From Amycolatopsis sp. WQ 127309 (GTDB taxonomy: Bacteria; Actinomycetota; Actinomycetes; Mycobacteriales; Pseudonocardiaceae), in assembly GCF_023023025.1 (NCBI RefSeq), contig NZ_CP095481.1, positions 2,976,001 through 3,040,000 on the forward strand: a stretch of DNA of 64,000 bases. Direction: 5' to 3'. The notes beneath the pieces were generated by a model, which saw only the letters and a program-made list of their open reading frames with translations, ran no database searches and was not told the DNA's origin. How positions within the stretch are numbered: position 1 is the first letter of the stretch; each line of letters starts with the position of its first letter. Position numbers and translations under genes: made by a program. This document shows positions 1 to 9,083 of the stretch, one piece after another.

Positions 1-2
1 CC

Positions 3-392
3 GGCGGCATGCGCAAGCGCGTCGCGCTGGCCCAGACGCTCGTCACCAAGCCGAAGATCCTGCTGATGGACGAGCCGTTCTCGGCGCTGGACGTGCAGAC
101 CCGCGCGCTCATGCAGGACGAGCTGCTGCGGCTGTGGTCCGGTTCCGGTGCCGCGGTGATCTTCGTGACGCACGACCTCGACGAGGCGATCGCGCTGTCG
201 GACAAGGTCGTCGTGCTGACGTCGTCGCCGGCCACCGTGAAGGACGTCTTCGAGATTCCCCTGGAGCGGCCGCGGAAGGTCGAGGACCTGCGCCTCACCG
301 AGGAGTTCCGCAAGCTCTACGCCGACATCTGGGAATCGCTGCGCAGCGAGGTCGACAAGGCCCGCGAGAAGGGAGCGACCAGTGTCGCTTGA
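3..392 (+). CDS. ABC transporter ATP-binding protein, nitrate/sulfonate/taurine type (3' part only)
   Basis: The reading frame is open to the window edge, so this is the last 129 residues or so of an importer ATPase. It begins inside the ABC signature (GGMRKRVALAQ), then shows Walker B (ILLMDEPFSALD), the D-loop and the H-loop (VIFVTHDLDEA). The Walker A half lies outside the window. The order ATPase-permease-lipoprotein and the sequence style match SsuB/TauB/NrtD-type systems, which import sulfonates, taurine, nitrate or pyrimidine precursors. The substrate cannot be read from this part. Its stop codon overlaps the start of the permease gene by 11 bases, so the two are translated together. 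Confidence 0.93.
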   Translation, partial: GGMRKRVALAQTLVTKPKILLMDEPFSALDVQTRALMQDELLRLWSGSGAAVIFVTHDLDEAIALSDKVVVLTSSPATVKDVFEIPLERPRKVEDLRLTEEFRKLYADIWESLRSEVDKAREKGATSVA

Positions 393-1263
393 CACCCCGG
401 CGGTGAACACGAACCCGTTGCCGGTCCTGGAGACCGAGCAGGACATCATGGCCCGCGCGAAGCAGGCCTCCAGCCGCCGCAAGCGCAACATCTGGCTGCT
501 GCGCCTGGCGATCGTCGTCGTCTGGCTGGGCAGCTGGGAGCTGACGGCGACGTACTGGATCGACCCGTTCTTCTACTCGAAGCCGTCGAACATCTGGCAG
601 CGGCTGGTCGAGTGGTTCAGCACCGGCACCGACTTCGGGTCCATCTGGTACAACATCTTCACCACCGTCGAGGAAGCCTTGCTGGGCTTCGTGATCGGCG
701 CGATCGCCGGGGTCGTGCTCGGTGTCGTCCTGGGCCGCAGTGAGTACCTCGCGCAGGTGCTCGCGCCGTTCATCAAGGCCGCCAACGCCCTGCCCCGCAT
801 CGTGCTCGCGGCGCTGTTCGTGATCTGGTTCGGCCTCGGGCTGTCGTCGAAGGTCGCGACCGTCGTCGTGCTGGTGTTCTTCGCGGTGTTCTTCAACGCC
901 TTCACCGGCGCCCGCGAGGTGGACCGCAACCTGATCGACAACGCCCGCATCCTCGGGGCGACGCGCGGCCAGGTGCTGAAGTCGATCGTGCTGCCGAGCG
1001 CGACGTCCTGGATCCTCTCGTCGCTGCACGTCGCCTTCGGGTTCGCGCTGATCGGCGCGGTCGTCGGCGAGTACACCGGCGCCAAGGCCGGCATGGGCTT
1101 CCTGATCAGCAATGCGCAGGGCACGTTCGACACCGCCGGGGTCTACGCCGGGATGCTGATCATCACCGTCGTCGCGCTGCTGGCCGAATGGGGCATCGGC
1201 ACCCTGGAGGGCCGCCTGCTGCGCTGGCGGCCGAACGTCAGCTCCGCGGCGCAGGGGATCTGA
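382..1263 (+). CDS. ABC transporter permease, SsuC/TauC type
   Basis: A 293-residue inner-membrane permease of the BPD_transp_1 family. About six membrane segments lie between residues 36 and 280. The EAA loop that docks on the ATPase is visible around residues 178-206 (EVDRNLIDNARILGATRGQV, then LPSA). The GTG start follows a GGGAGCG ribosome binding site and overlaps the upstream ATPase gene. The next gene, a binding lipoprotein, begins one base after the stop. Length and order fit the family. The imported substrate is not identifiable. Confidence 0.93.
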   Translation: MSLDTPAVNTNPLPVLETEQDIMARAKQASSRRKRNIWLLRLAIVVVWLGSWELTATYWIDPFFYSKPSNIWQRLVEWFSTGTDFGSIWYNIFTTVEEALLGFVIGAIAGVVLGVVLGRSEYLAQVLAPFIKAANALPRIVLAALFVIWFGLGLSSKVATVVVLVFFAVFFNAFTGAREVDRNLIDNARILGATRGQVLKSIVLPSATSWILSSLHVAFGFALIGAVVGEYTGAKAGMGFLISNAQGTFDTAGVYAGMLIITVVALLAEWGIGTLEGRLLRWRPNVSSAAQGI

Positions 1264-1264
1264 C

Positions 1265-2320
1265 ATGCGTCTCAAGAGGACACTCGCGATCACGGCCGCG
1301 CTGGCCGTCACCGTCGGCGGGGTCACGGCGTGCCGTGACTCGCGCTCGATCGACTTCGGCGACGGCGGGCAGCCGCACATCAAGATCATGGTCGGCGGCC
1401 TGTCCAAGGTGATCTACCTGCCGGCCCAGCTCGCGCAGCAGCTGGGCGAGTACAAGAAGCAGGGCATCGACGTCGAGCTGTTCGACCAGCCGTCGGGCGC
1501 CAACGCGGAGACGTCGCTGCTGGCCGGCGAGGTGCAGGGGGTGGTCGGGTTCTATGACCACACGATCGACCTGCAGGCCAAGGAGCAGTGCATGCAGAGC
1601 GTCGTGCAGTTCGCGAACGTGCCGGGTGAGGCGGAGATGGTCGCCGCGGCCAAGGCGGGCGAGATCAAGTCCGGCGAGGACTTCAAGGGACGCACCCTCG
1701 GCGTGACGTCGCTCGGTTCGTCGACGGACTTCCTCACCAAGGCCCTCGCGCAGCGCGGCGGCGTCAGCTCGAAGGACTACACGCCGTACAAGGCGGGCGC
1801 CGGGCAGACGTTCATCACCGCGCTGAACCAGGGCACGATCGACGCCGGGATGACCACCGACCCGACGATCGCGCAGCTCACGAACACGGGCCAGGCCAAG
1901 GTGCTTTACGACATGCGCACGATCGAGGGCACCAAAGCCGCTTTGGGCGGTTTGTACCCGGCGAGCTCGTTGTACATGAGCTGCACCATTGTCGAGCGTT
2001 ATCCCGACGTCGTGCAGAAACTCGCCAACGCGTACGTCGCGTCGCTGAATTGGCTTTCGAAGCATTCGCCCGAAGAGGTCGCGGCCATCATGCCGCCGTC
2101 GTTCGCCGGCGGGGACAAGGCGCTCTACGTGAAGTCGCTGAAGGACAGCCTGCCGATGTTCACCGCGGACGGCCGGATGGACCCGGCGGGCGCGCAGAAC
2201 GTGCTGAAGGTGCTGGGTGATTCGTCCAGCAACGTCAAGCCGAAGAAGGACAAGATCGACCTGTCGAAGACGTACACGACGAAGTTCGTCGACGCGGCGA
2301 AGGCACAGGCGGTGCAGTGA
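1265..2320 (+). CDS. ABC transporter substrate-binding lipoprotein (NMT1/SsuA-like)
   Basis: A 351-residue exported binding protein for the importer encoded just upstream. The N-terminus is a lipoprotein signal peptide (MRLKRTLAIT, hydrophobic core, lipobox VTAC with Cys23), so the mature protein should be anchored to the outer face of the membrane. The body resembles NMT1/THI5 and SsuA-type solute-binding folds (VGGLSKVIYLPAQLAQQLGEY near the start, DAGMTTDPTIAQL mid-protein). It is the last gene of the operon and is followed by a strong hairpin terminator. The ligand is unknown. Sulfonates, nitrate and thiamine precursors are the family options. Confidence 0.9.
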   Translation: MRLKRTLAITAALAVTVGGVTACRDSRSIDFGDGGQPHIKIMVGGLSKVIYLPAQLAQQLGEYKKQGIDVELFDQPSGANAETSLLAGEVQGVVGFYDHTIDLQAKEQCMQSVVQFANVPGEAEMVAAAKAGEIKSGEDFKGRTLGVTSLGSSTDFLTKALAQRGGVSSKDYTPYKAGAGQTFITALNQGTIDAGMTTDPTIAQLTNTGQAKVLYDMRTIEGTKAALGGLYPASSLYMSCTIVERYPDVVQKLANAYVASLNWLSKHSPEEVAAIMPPSFAGGDKALYVKSLKDSLPMFTADGRMDPAGAQNVLKVLGDSSSNVKPKKDKIDLSKTYTTKFVDAAKAQAVQ

Positions 2321-2357
2321 CCCCGCTCACCTGACCGGGCGGTTGGTGAGCAGCATG

Positions 2358-2399
2358 GACCCGTGAAGGCCTCTTCCCCCGCGGAGGCCTTCACGGGTC
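2358..2399 (+). terminator. Rho-independent-type terminator of the ABC importer operon
   Basis: A perfect 15-bp inverted repeat (GACCCGTGAAGGCCT and its complement) encloses a 12-base loop and is followed by TTTTC. It lies 38 bases after the lipoprotein stop codon. Its stem shares the GTGAAGGCCT module with three other terminators in the window. Confidence 0.85.
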
Positions 2400-2551
2400 T
2401 TTTCGTCCATTCGGGAGCAAATACGGCAAATATCGTGATTCGTTCCCGGAATGTGAAGACCCTTCGAAAGTAGCTACCTTCCGGTTGTCGCGGATTCAAC
2501 ACTGGTCACACGGTTTTCCCGGGTCCCCACCCTGTGAACGGAGTCTCCGTC

Positions 2552-3262
2552 ATGACCAGAATCGCTTCTTCTCGTGCTGTCCGCGTGCTCACGGTCGCCG
2601 CCGCCGCGGCCGCCGGCCTGGCGATGGCCGGCCCGGCACACGCGGCGGTCGAGTACGGGTCTCACTTCCATGGACACCAGTTCGCCGGGGGCAACTGGGG
2701 CGGCTACGTCAGCTTCGGCAGCTTCACCACGGCCACGGCGAGCTGGACCGAGCCCACGGTGACCTGCCGCTCCGGCAACGACCTGTTCGCCCCGTGGGTC
2801 GGCATCGACGGCGACGGGTCGTCCACAGTGGAACAGACCGGCGTCGAGACGGACTGCTCCAGCGGCCGCCCGGTGTACTCGGCCTGGTACGAGATGTACC
2901 CGGCCGCGCCGGTCTACTACTCGGTGTCGGTCGGCGCGGGCGACAAGATCACCGCGACGGTGACGCGGACCGCGACCAACACCTACAAGCTGGACCTCAC
3001 CGACTCCACCAAGGGCTGGACCAAGACCACCACGAAGTCCCTGACCTCGAAGCACGCGTCGGCGGAGGCGATCATCGAGTCGCCGACCGACTCCTACCCG
3101 ACGATCTCCGGCGGCATCAAGTTCACCGGCGTCAAGTTCAACGGGACGAACCTGGCCTCGACCAGCCCGTCCGGCCTGAGCGCCGACGACCGCGGCACGA
3201 ACACCTGGACCCCGGGCGCCATCGGTTCGGACGGCCAGAGCTTCACCATCTCGCGCCACTGA
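2552..3262 (+). CDS. secreted G1-family (eqolisin-type) glutamic peptidase
   Basis: A 236-residue secreted protein. A Sec signal peptide (residues 1-31, ending AGPAHA-A) precedes a domain with the hallmarks of peptidase family G1. These are NWGGYV (48-53), WTEPTV (65-70), WVGIDGDG (82-89) and VEQTGVE, where Q95 corresponds to the catalytic Gln of scytalidoglutamic peptidase. AEAIIE (171-176) supplies the catalytic-Glu region. Family members are acid endopeptidases, first known from fungi, with many uncharacterised bacterial relatives. The ATG chosen has a CGGAG site 8 bases upstream. A GTG 18 bases earlier is possible but has no such site. The gene stands alone. Confidence 0.85.
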   Translation: MTRIASSRAVRVLTVAAAAAAGLAMAGPAHAAVEYGSHFHGHQFAGGNWGGYVSFGSFTTATASWTEPTVTCRSGNDLFAPWVGIDGDGSSTVEQTGVETDCSSGRPVYSAWYEMYPAAPVYYSVSVGAGDKITATVTRTATNTYKLDLTDSTKGWTKTTTKSLTSKHASAEAIIESPTDSYPTISGGIKFTGVKFNGTNLASTSPSGLSADDRGTNTWTPGAIGSDGQSFTISRH

Positions 3263-3275
3263 GCCGATTCAGCGG

Positions 3276-3947
3276 TCACTTCAGGTTGTTGATCGCCCAC
3301 GCGACGACCATCACCGCGAGGACGAGCGAGATGGCGGCCTGCAGCATCATCGTCATCTTCGCCCAGATCCGCAGGGGCATGACGTCGGTGGGGCTGAAGG
3401 CGGCCGCGTTGGTGAACGAGAAGTAGAGGTAGTCCAGGTAGGACGGTTCCCAGTCCTGGTGCGCCAGGTCCGGGTCGGCCATCTGCGGGAACTGCAGGTC
3501 GGGGTACGGCGCCCGGCCTGCAGCCCGCTTGCCGGGGCCGCCGCGGTCGAACTCCCAGTACCAGAGGGAGAAGGCGACGATGTTCGTCCAGTAGACGATC
3601 CCGCCGGTGACGAGCACGGCACCGGCGCGGTCGCCGATGGTGCCGGTCGCGATGCTGTAGACGAGCGTGATCGCGGACCCGGCGTTCACCGCCGTCACGG
3701 CGCCGACGAGCAGCAGCGAGATGACCCGTTCGACCGCGCTGAACTCCGTCATCCGGCCCGGGTTGACCAGCAGCAGCGCGACGACGAGCAGTGCGGAGAC
3801 GGCGGGCAGGAGCCACTGCGGGTGCAGCGCCATGTCGCCGGGCAGGGCGACCTGCAGCACGAGCGTGGCCACGACGACGCCCATCGCGGGCCAGCGCGTC
3901 TCACCGGCGGTGCGGCGGCGCCACGCGGGAAGTGCCTCTTCTGTCAC
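3276..3947 (-). CDS. DUF1345-like integral membrane protein
   Basis: A 223-residue membrane protein with about five hydrophobic segments (roughly residues 20-37, 45-62, 75-98, 108-128 and 195-220). The stretch YLYFSFTNAAAFSPTDVMPL (around 168-187), followed by a final membrane helix, resembles the conserved end of DUF1345 proteins and loosely recalls the pore loop of two-helix ion channels. No function is established for the family. It lies 24 bases downstream of the large LuxR-type regulator gene on the same strand, so the two may be co-transcribed. The start is a GTG with only a weak ribosome binding site. Confidence 0.7.
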   Translation of the reverse strand: MTEEALPAWRRRTAGETRWPAMGVVVATLVLQVALPGDMALHPQWLLPAVSALLVVALLLVNPGRMTEFSAVERVISLLLVGAVTAVNAGSAITLVYSIATGTIGDRAGAVLVTGGIVYWTNIVAFSLWYWEFDRGGPGKRAAGRAPYPDLQFPQMADPDLAHQDWEPSYLDYLYFSFTNAAAFSPTDVMPLRIWAKMTMMLQAAISLVLAVMVVAWAINNLK

Positions 3948-3971
3948 CGGGTCACGGTACGTCCGCGGCGA

Positions 3972-6872
3972 TCACCCCGCAGGTGCGGTCGTGACATCGG
4001 CCGGCATCTTGTTCGCGACGTCGGTCCGGGACCGCGCGCCGAGCTTCCGCAGCACCTTCGCGACGTGCTGCTCGACCGTCCGCGGCGACAGGAACAGCCC
4101 GTCCGCGATCTCCCGGTTCGTCCGGCCTTCGGCGAGCATCCGCGCGACTTCGCGTTCCCGCGGCGACAGCTCGCTGCCGTAACCACGACGTCCACGCTGT
4201 GAAGGCGCCCACGCGCCGTGCTCGCGCAGCTGGTGGCGGCAGCGGCCGGCGTCGCGGGTGGCGCCGAGCTGCTCGTACGCCTCGGCCGCCGCGGACAGCT
4301 CGTCGACGGCGTCGCGGTTGCCCGCGGCGAGCCGGCACAGCGCGGCCCGCTCGCGCATGGCCGTCGCCGGGTAGGGCATCGGCAACGCCCCGTAGCCCGA
4401 GGTGGCTTCGTCGAACAGCGTCGCCGCGGCCAGGTGCTTGCCGCGGGCTTCGAGCAGCACGGCCCGGCCGGCCACCAGCGCGGCCGTCGCGACCGGCGCG
4501 TCCCGGCCCTCGATGCCGCGCGCAAACGCTTCCACCACGCTGTCGGCCTCGGGCCAGCGCCCGGCCCGCGCGTACGCCTGTGCCGCCGCCGGGACCAGCG
4601 CGGCCGCCCAGATCCAGACGCCCTTGCGCCCGGCCGCGGCGACGGCGGTGTCGGCGACCGCGCACGCGCCGTCGACGTCGTCGGTCGCCAGCCGGACGCT
4701 GATCAGCACGCCGGCGGCGGACAGCACCACCGGGATCGGGCCCTGGTCCGGCGCGTGCACGCTCGCCGCGGTCAGGTGCCGCGCCGCGGTCGCGAACTCC
4801 CCGCGCACGGCCGCGAGCCCGCCCAGCACCAGCGACGACTCCATCACGATCGGGCCCAGCTCCGGGTAGCTGTCGCGCAGCTGCTCGGCGGTTTCGGCGA
4901 GCCCGGTCCACTGCCCGCGCACCCAGTCCAGCCGGACGCGGGTGCCCTGGATCAGGCCGATCGCGTACAACGCGCCCGCGTCGGTCGCGCGCCGGACGCC
5001 TTCGGTCACCAGCCGCTGCGCGCGGTCGAGGTAACCGGCCCAGGCCTGCCCGTCGGCGAGGTTGCACCACAGCCGGGCCAGCTGGACGCGCTCGGCGACC
5101 GTGCCGACGGTGTCCGACAGCGCCTCGAACTCCGCCCACGACGCGGGATCGCCGACGTGGGACGCGGCCGCGATCCGGTCGGCGGTCAGCGCCAGCCGCA
5201 GCTCGGGGTCGTCGAGCCGGTCGTAGACCTCGCCCGCGCGGGCCCGCCAGGCCTCGTGCCAGGACAACGGCGTCAGCCCGTCGATCGGCTGGGCGAGCAG
5301 GGTGATCCCACGCGCGGCCAGGTCGGGCCGGTCGACGAGCTCGCCGACCGCGCGCTCGACTTCCAGCCGGCCGCGGCCGAGCTGCCCGATCGTGCGGACC
5401 AGCAGCATGCCGAGGCTCAGCCGGATCGAACCGCGCACCGACGGCGGCAGCGTCACCTCTTCGAGGACGTGCTCCAGCGTGCCGATGACGTCCGGGCGGA
5501 ACCCGCGCAGCGCGACCTGGCTCAGCTTGCCCGCCACCCGCCCGACGTCGGACTGCGCCGGGCCGGGCTCGGCGAGCACCGACTGCAGGAGGTCGATCGC
5601 GCGCGACGTCTCGCCGCGGGCGATCGCCTCGTCGGCCGCGGCTTCGGCGTAGTGGCGCCACTGGTCGACGCGGCCCGCCGCGCGGGAGTGCCGCGCCAGC
5701 AACGTGAGCGGGGGTGCCGGCTGCGCGGCGAGCACGCGGATCGCCTGCGCGTGCAGCAGCGCGCGCTCGGGTCCGCTCACCGTGTCGTAGACGGCCTTGC
5801 GCGCCAAGGGGTGCCGGAAGCCGTACTTGCTGTCGCCGACCTCGCCGAGCACCCCGGCGGACAGCGTGGCGAGCAACGCCGCGCGCAGGTCGTCGCCGGC
5901 CAGCCCGGCCAGTTCGCCGAGCACCCCGGCTTCGGCGCCGACGCCGAGCACCGCGCCCGCGCCGGCCAGCCGCACCGCCGGCCCGGGCAGCCCGGAAAGC
6001 CGTTCGGTGACGGCTTCCCGCAGCAGCACCGGCACTTCGAGGTTCTCCAGCAACCGGTCGGAGAGGACTTCGCCGACCGGCAGCCGTTCGGCCGCGTCGC
6101 GCAGGGCCCGCAGGGTTTCCTCGACGACGAACGGGATCCCGGCCGTGCACTCGTGCAGCTTCGCGGCGAAGTCGTCGGTGACGCGCGGGAGGTCGAGGAT
6201 TTCGACGGCGAGCGCGCGCACCGCGGCGACGTCGAGCGCGCCCAGCGCGACGCGCGCGGAGTGCACCGCCGTCCCGGTCCGGAGCGGCGCGCCGGGGCGG
6301 GCGCCGGGGCCGGTGCGGGACGCGGCGACCACGGCCAGCTCCGGCGGCATCGACGCGGCGAGGAACCGCAGCAGGTCGAGGGTGTCCTCGTCGGCCCACT
6401 GCAGGTCGTCGAGCAGCACGAGCGCGGGCCCGCACGCGGTCAGCAGTTCCCGCACCGCGCGGAACACGCGGTGGCGTTCGGCGACGGGGTCGGCCAGTGG
6501 CTCCGGCTGCGGAGGAAGCGCTTCCGCGAGCTCGGGCAGCAACGGCCGCAGCACGCCGGCGACCGGGCTGAGCGGGCTGAGCGGCGCGTCGCCCGCGCAG
6601 CGCAGCGCCTCCAGGATCGGGCCGTAGGGAAAGGGTTCGCGCAGCGGCTGGCAGGTCCCGGTGAGCACGCGGCCGCCGTCGAACTCGGGGCGCCGCGCGA
6701 TCTCGGCGAGCAGCCGGGTGCGGCCCATCCCGGGCTCGCCTTCGATCAACACGGCGGCCGGGCGCAGCCGCAGGACGTCGACGATGGCGTCGAGCTCGGT
6801 GTCACGGCCGGTCAGCCGCGCTCGTCCGGACCGGACGGAGACGGCGGTGGGGCGGGGCGCGGTCAGCCACAT
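3972..6872 (-). CDS. large AAA-ATPase LuxR-family transcriptional regulator (LAL type)
   Basis: A 966-residue regulator of the LAL (large ATP-binding LuxR) group. An N-terminal AAA/NACHT-like ATPase has Walker A GEPGMGRTR (about 45-53) and Walker B LVLLDDLQWAD (about 151-161). A long helical, TPR-like middle follows. The C-terminal LuxR helix-turn-helix is LSPREREVARMLAEGRTNRE, followed by IADGLFLSPRTVEQHV (last 70 residues). Such proteins usually activate sugar-use or secondary-metabolite genes on binding a ligand. The ATG chosen has a GAGGAGG site 5 bases upstream; an upstream in-frame start would add six residues. The target is unknown. The nearest co-directional gene is the DUF1345 protein. 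Confidence 0.9.
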   Translation of the reverse strand: MWLTAPRPTAVSVRSGRARLTGRDTELDAIVDVLRLRPAAVLIEGEPGMGRTRLLAEIARRPEFDGGRVLTGTCQPLREPFPYGPILEALRCAGDAPLSPLSPVAGVLRPLLPELAEALPPQPEPLADPVAERHRVFRAVRELLTACGPALVLLDDLQWADEDTLDLLRFLAASMPPELAVVAASRTGPGARPGAPLRTGTAVHSARVALGALDVAAVRALAVEILDLPRVTDDFAAKLHECTAGIPFVVEETLRALRDAAERLPVGEVLSDRLLENLEVPVLLREAVTERLSGLPGPAVRLAGAGAVLGVGAEAGVLGELAGLAGDDLRAALLATLSAGVLGEVGDSKYGFRHPLARKAVYDTVSGPERALLHAQAIRVLAAQPAPPLTLLARHSRAAGRVDQWRHYAEAAADEAIARGETSRAIDLLQSVLAEPGPAQSDVGRVAGKLSQVALRGFRPDVIGTLEHVLEEVTLPPSVRGSIRLSLGMLLVRTIGQLGRGRLEVERAVGELVDRPDLAARGITLLAQPIDGLTPLSWHEAWRARAGEVYDRLDDPELRLALTADRIAAASHVGDPASWAEFEALSDTVGTVAERVQLARLWCNLADGQAWAGYLDRAQRLVTEGVRRATDAGALYAIGLIQGTRVRLDWVRGQWTGLAETAEQLRDSYPELGPIVMESSLVLGGLAAVRGEFATAARHLTAASVHAPDQGPIPVVLSAAGVLISVRLATDDVDGACAVADTAVAAAGRKGVWIWAAALVPAAAQAYARAGRWPEADSVVEAFARGIEGRDAPVATAALVAGRAVLLEARGKHLAAATLFDEATSGYGALPMPYPATAMRERAALCRLAAGNRDAVDELSAAAEAYEQLGATRDAGRCRHQLREHGAWAPSQRGRRGYGSELSPREREVARMLAEGRTNREIADGLFLSPRTVEQHVAKVLRKLGARSRTDVANKMPADVTTAPAG

Positions 6873-7321
6873 TTGACCTCCTCGACGCACACCGGGGGCT
6901 GTGCGCGGGAGCCTAAGCAGCGCTCAACCCGTCCGTAAACCTTTCACCGAATAGGTGGCCGGCACCGCACACGCACGTCCGCCTACCGGCTGTCACCGGG
7001 TTTCCGGGGGAAACGCCGCTCCCCGGGCGCCGCGCGAGCGAAACGTCGGCGTCTCAGCCGTTCCGGCAGCGCTTACCACGTTCGGTGAATCGCGTCGGCT
7101 ACGGAAAGTAGTGCACGGAAACCCTACTTACGGACCTGTCCGACCGGGTGACGCTCCGCACTTGAGGCCGCTTGGAGCAGCGGATACGGCCGAGGGGAAT
7201 GCGTATACCCATTCGCCGGGTGCCCGGATTGCACCGTAACGCCCATAACCGGGACGCTCTGCCGGGGAGTTCCGCTGCGTGGCCGGTGGGGAGCCGCGCG
7301 TAACCACCTCTAGGGAGAAGC
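6873..7321. other. 449-bp intergenic region between divergent regulator and protease genes
   Basis: No gene is supported here. It must carry the promoters of the LuxR-type regulator (leftward) and the S1 protease (rightward). A weak inverted repeat (AAGTAG and CTACTT, 12 bases apart, at 7106-7129) is the only structure seen. AGGGAGAAG just before 7322 is the protease ribosome binding site. Confidence 0.6.
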
Positions 7322-8425
7322 ATGAAGATCGCCAGACTCTTCGGTGCCGCTGCCGTTGCCGTGATGACGACGGGCGCGCTCGCCGCGATCGCCGTCCCCG
7401 CGTCCGGCCAGGACCTGCTGAACCCCGACATCGTGCCCGCGATGCAGCGCGACCTCGGCCTGACCCACGACCAGGCGGTGGCCCGGCTGAAGAGCGAGGA
7501 CGTCGCGAACAAGGTCTCCGCGGCCGTTTCCGCGACCCTCGGCGACGCGCTCGGCGGCGTCACCTACAACGCCACCACGGGCAAGGCGCACGTCGAGACG
7601 ACGAACGCCGCGCTGCTCGGCAAGATCCGCGAAGCCGGTGCCGAGGCCGAGCTCGTGAAGTTCAGCTCCCGGCAGCTCGACTCCACTGTGGACACCCTGA
7701 ACGCGGCCGACAAGGCGGCGCCCGCGTCGATCACCGGCTGGGGCGTGGACTCCACCACCAACCGCGTCACGCTGACCGTGCTGCAGGGCCACACGAGCGC
7801 GGCCGACGCGTTCCTCACGCAGTCCGGTGTGGACAAGTCGGCGGTGACGGTCCTCCAGACGGCCGCGAAGCCGTCGCTGTACGCCAACATCCGGGGTGGT
7901 GACGCCTACTACATCGGCGGCTCGTCGCGCTGCTCGGTCGGGTTCTCGACGACCACCGGCTTCCTCACCGCCGGGCACTGCGCCGCGCTCACCGGCGGCG
8001 GCGCCCTGACCGGGTCCAACGGCGCCGCGCTCGGCTCGTGGGGCACCTACCGGTTCCCGGGCAGCGACTACGCCTCGGTCCGGACGAACAGCAGCTGGAC
8101 CCCGGTCGGCCAGATGAACAACGGCACCGCGGTGCGCGGCTCGTCGAACGCGGCGACCGGCACCTCGGTCTGCAAGGCCGGCTCGACCACCGGCTGGACC
8201 TGCGGCACGGTCGGCGCCAAGAACCAGAGCGTCCGCTACGCCGAAGGCACGGTCAACGGCATGACCGCGACCAACGTCCGCTCGGCCGCGGGTGACTCGG
8301 GCGGCGGCTTCATCGCCGGCAACTCGGCGCAGGGCATCCTGTCCGGCGGCAACACGACCGTGACGTACTTCTTCCCCATCGGTGCCGCGCTCTCGGCGAC
8401 CGGCACCACGCTCCGCCTCGGCTGA
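7322..8425 (+). CDS. secreted S1 serine protease, streptogrisin/alpha-lytic type, with prodomain
   Basis: A 367-residue preproprotease. The signal peptide covers residues 1-29. An alpha-lytic-type prodomain (about 30-187) acts in the family as folding chaperone and inhibitor and is then removed. The mature chymotrypsin-fold domain starts near residue 188 (ANIRGGDAYYIGG). The catalytic triad is visible as His219 in TAGHC, Asp249 in GSDYA and Ser326 in GDSGGG. Cys204/Cys220 and Cys284/Cys294 fit the two usual disulfides. AGGGAGAAG precedes the ATG. It is monocistronic, with a strong terminator directly after it. Expected substrates are environmental proteins; specificity is not predicted. Confidence 0.93.
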   Translation: MKIARLFGAAAVAVMTTGALAAIAVPASGQDLLNPDIVPAMQRDLGLTHDQAVARLKSEDVANKVSAAVSATLGDALGGVTYNATTGKAHVETTNAALLGKIREAGAEAELVKFSSRQLDSTVDTLNAADKAAPASITGWGVDSTTNRVTLTVLQGHTSAADAFLTQSGVDKSAVTVLQTAAKPSLYANIRGGDAYYIGGSSRCSVGFSTTTGFLTAGHCAALTGGGALTGSNGAALGSWGTYRFPGSDYASVRTNSSWTPVGQMNNGTAVRGSSNAATGTSVCKAGSTTGWTCGTVGAKNQSVRYAEGTVNGMTATNVRSAAGDSGGGFIAGNSAQGILSGGNTTVTYFFPIGAALSATGTTLRLG

Positions 8426-8442
8426 TCCTCCCTCGGTAACGG

Positions 8443-8493
8443 CGGAAGGGCGGGTTTCGGGCGCCTCCAGCGCGCCCGAAACCCGCCCTTCCG
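8443..8493 (+). terminator. terminator of the S1 protease gene
   Basis: A perfect 22-bp inverted repeat with a 7-base loop starts 18 bases after the protease stop and ends in TTCC. It may also stop transcription of the facing SsgA-like gene. Confidence 0.85.
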
Positions 8494-8524
8494 TTCCTCG
8501 CCGCAGGAATGGGAGGTTTGCGGG

Positions 8525-8929
8525 TCAGACGTTGCTGATCTCCTCGATCAGCCCGTCGACGTCGAAGTACGCGGCCTCTTCGCCGAGCGGCACCAGCTCG
8601 TAGGACGCGTCGAGGAACGTGCGGACGTCCTCGATCTCCAGCTCGAACGACGCATAGCCGTCCGGTGACTCGATTTCGAGGGTCAGGAAGTCTTCGTCCG
8701 CGGACAGGTCCGGGCGGACGCGGACGTCGCCCAGGCCGGCCGGCTCGTCCAGGCCTTCGACGAGCAGCTCACGGGCGAACGTCCACTCGATCCACCGGCC
8801 GCGCTCGGTCCGGAACGCCACGGTGACCGCGAACGGCTCCTCGGCGTGGTAGGAGAGGCGCGACAGGACGGGCGTGGTGCTCTCGTTCAGCACCACGAAC
8901 TGGCTCTGGTGTACGGCTTCGGTGTGCAC
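8525..8929 (-). CDS. SsgA-like (SALP) sporulation/cell division protein
   Basis: A 134-residue acidic protein matching the SsgA/SsgB family length and core (PVLSRLSYHAEEPFAVTVAF, WIEWTFARELL, GLGDVRVRP). Family members exist only in morphologically complex actinomycetes, where they place the division septum and assist wall remodelling during sporulation; SsgB recruits FtsZ. The GTG start is chosen because AGGAGGG lies just upstream. An upstream in-frame start would add 17 poorly conserved residues. It is convergent with the protease and monocistronic. Which SALP subgroup it belongs to cannot be decided here. Confidence 0.85.
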   Translation of the reverse strand: MHTEAVHQSQFVVLNESTTPVLSRLSYHAEEPFAVTVAFRTERGRWIEWTFARELLVEGLDEPAGLGDVRVRPDLSADEDFLTLEIESPDGYASFELEIEDVRTFLDASYELVPLGEEAAYFDVDGLIEEISNV

Positions 8930-9083
8930 GGGCCCTCCTGGAGTCTCGCTTCGGTTCGCGCGGCGCGAACTGTTCGCCAAGGAGATGACCAGGGCCGACG
9001 GTCATGACGAAGAAACCTTCACGTTCACTTGATCGGTTGCATCCGTCCATTGTGGTGTAACGCCGGGCACATACCCCTTGCGC

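Noticed and set aside
4218..6938. 906-residue open frame antisense to the LuxR/AAA regulator
   Set aside because: It is a GC-rich shadow: biased composition, no domains, no ribosome binding site, and fully overlapped by a well-supported gene.
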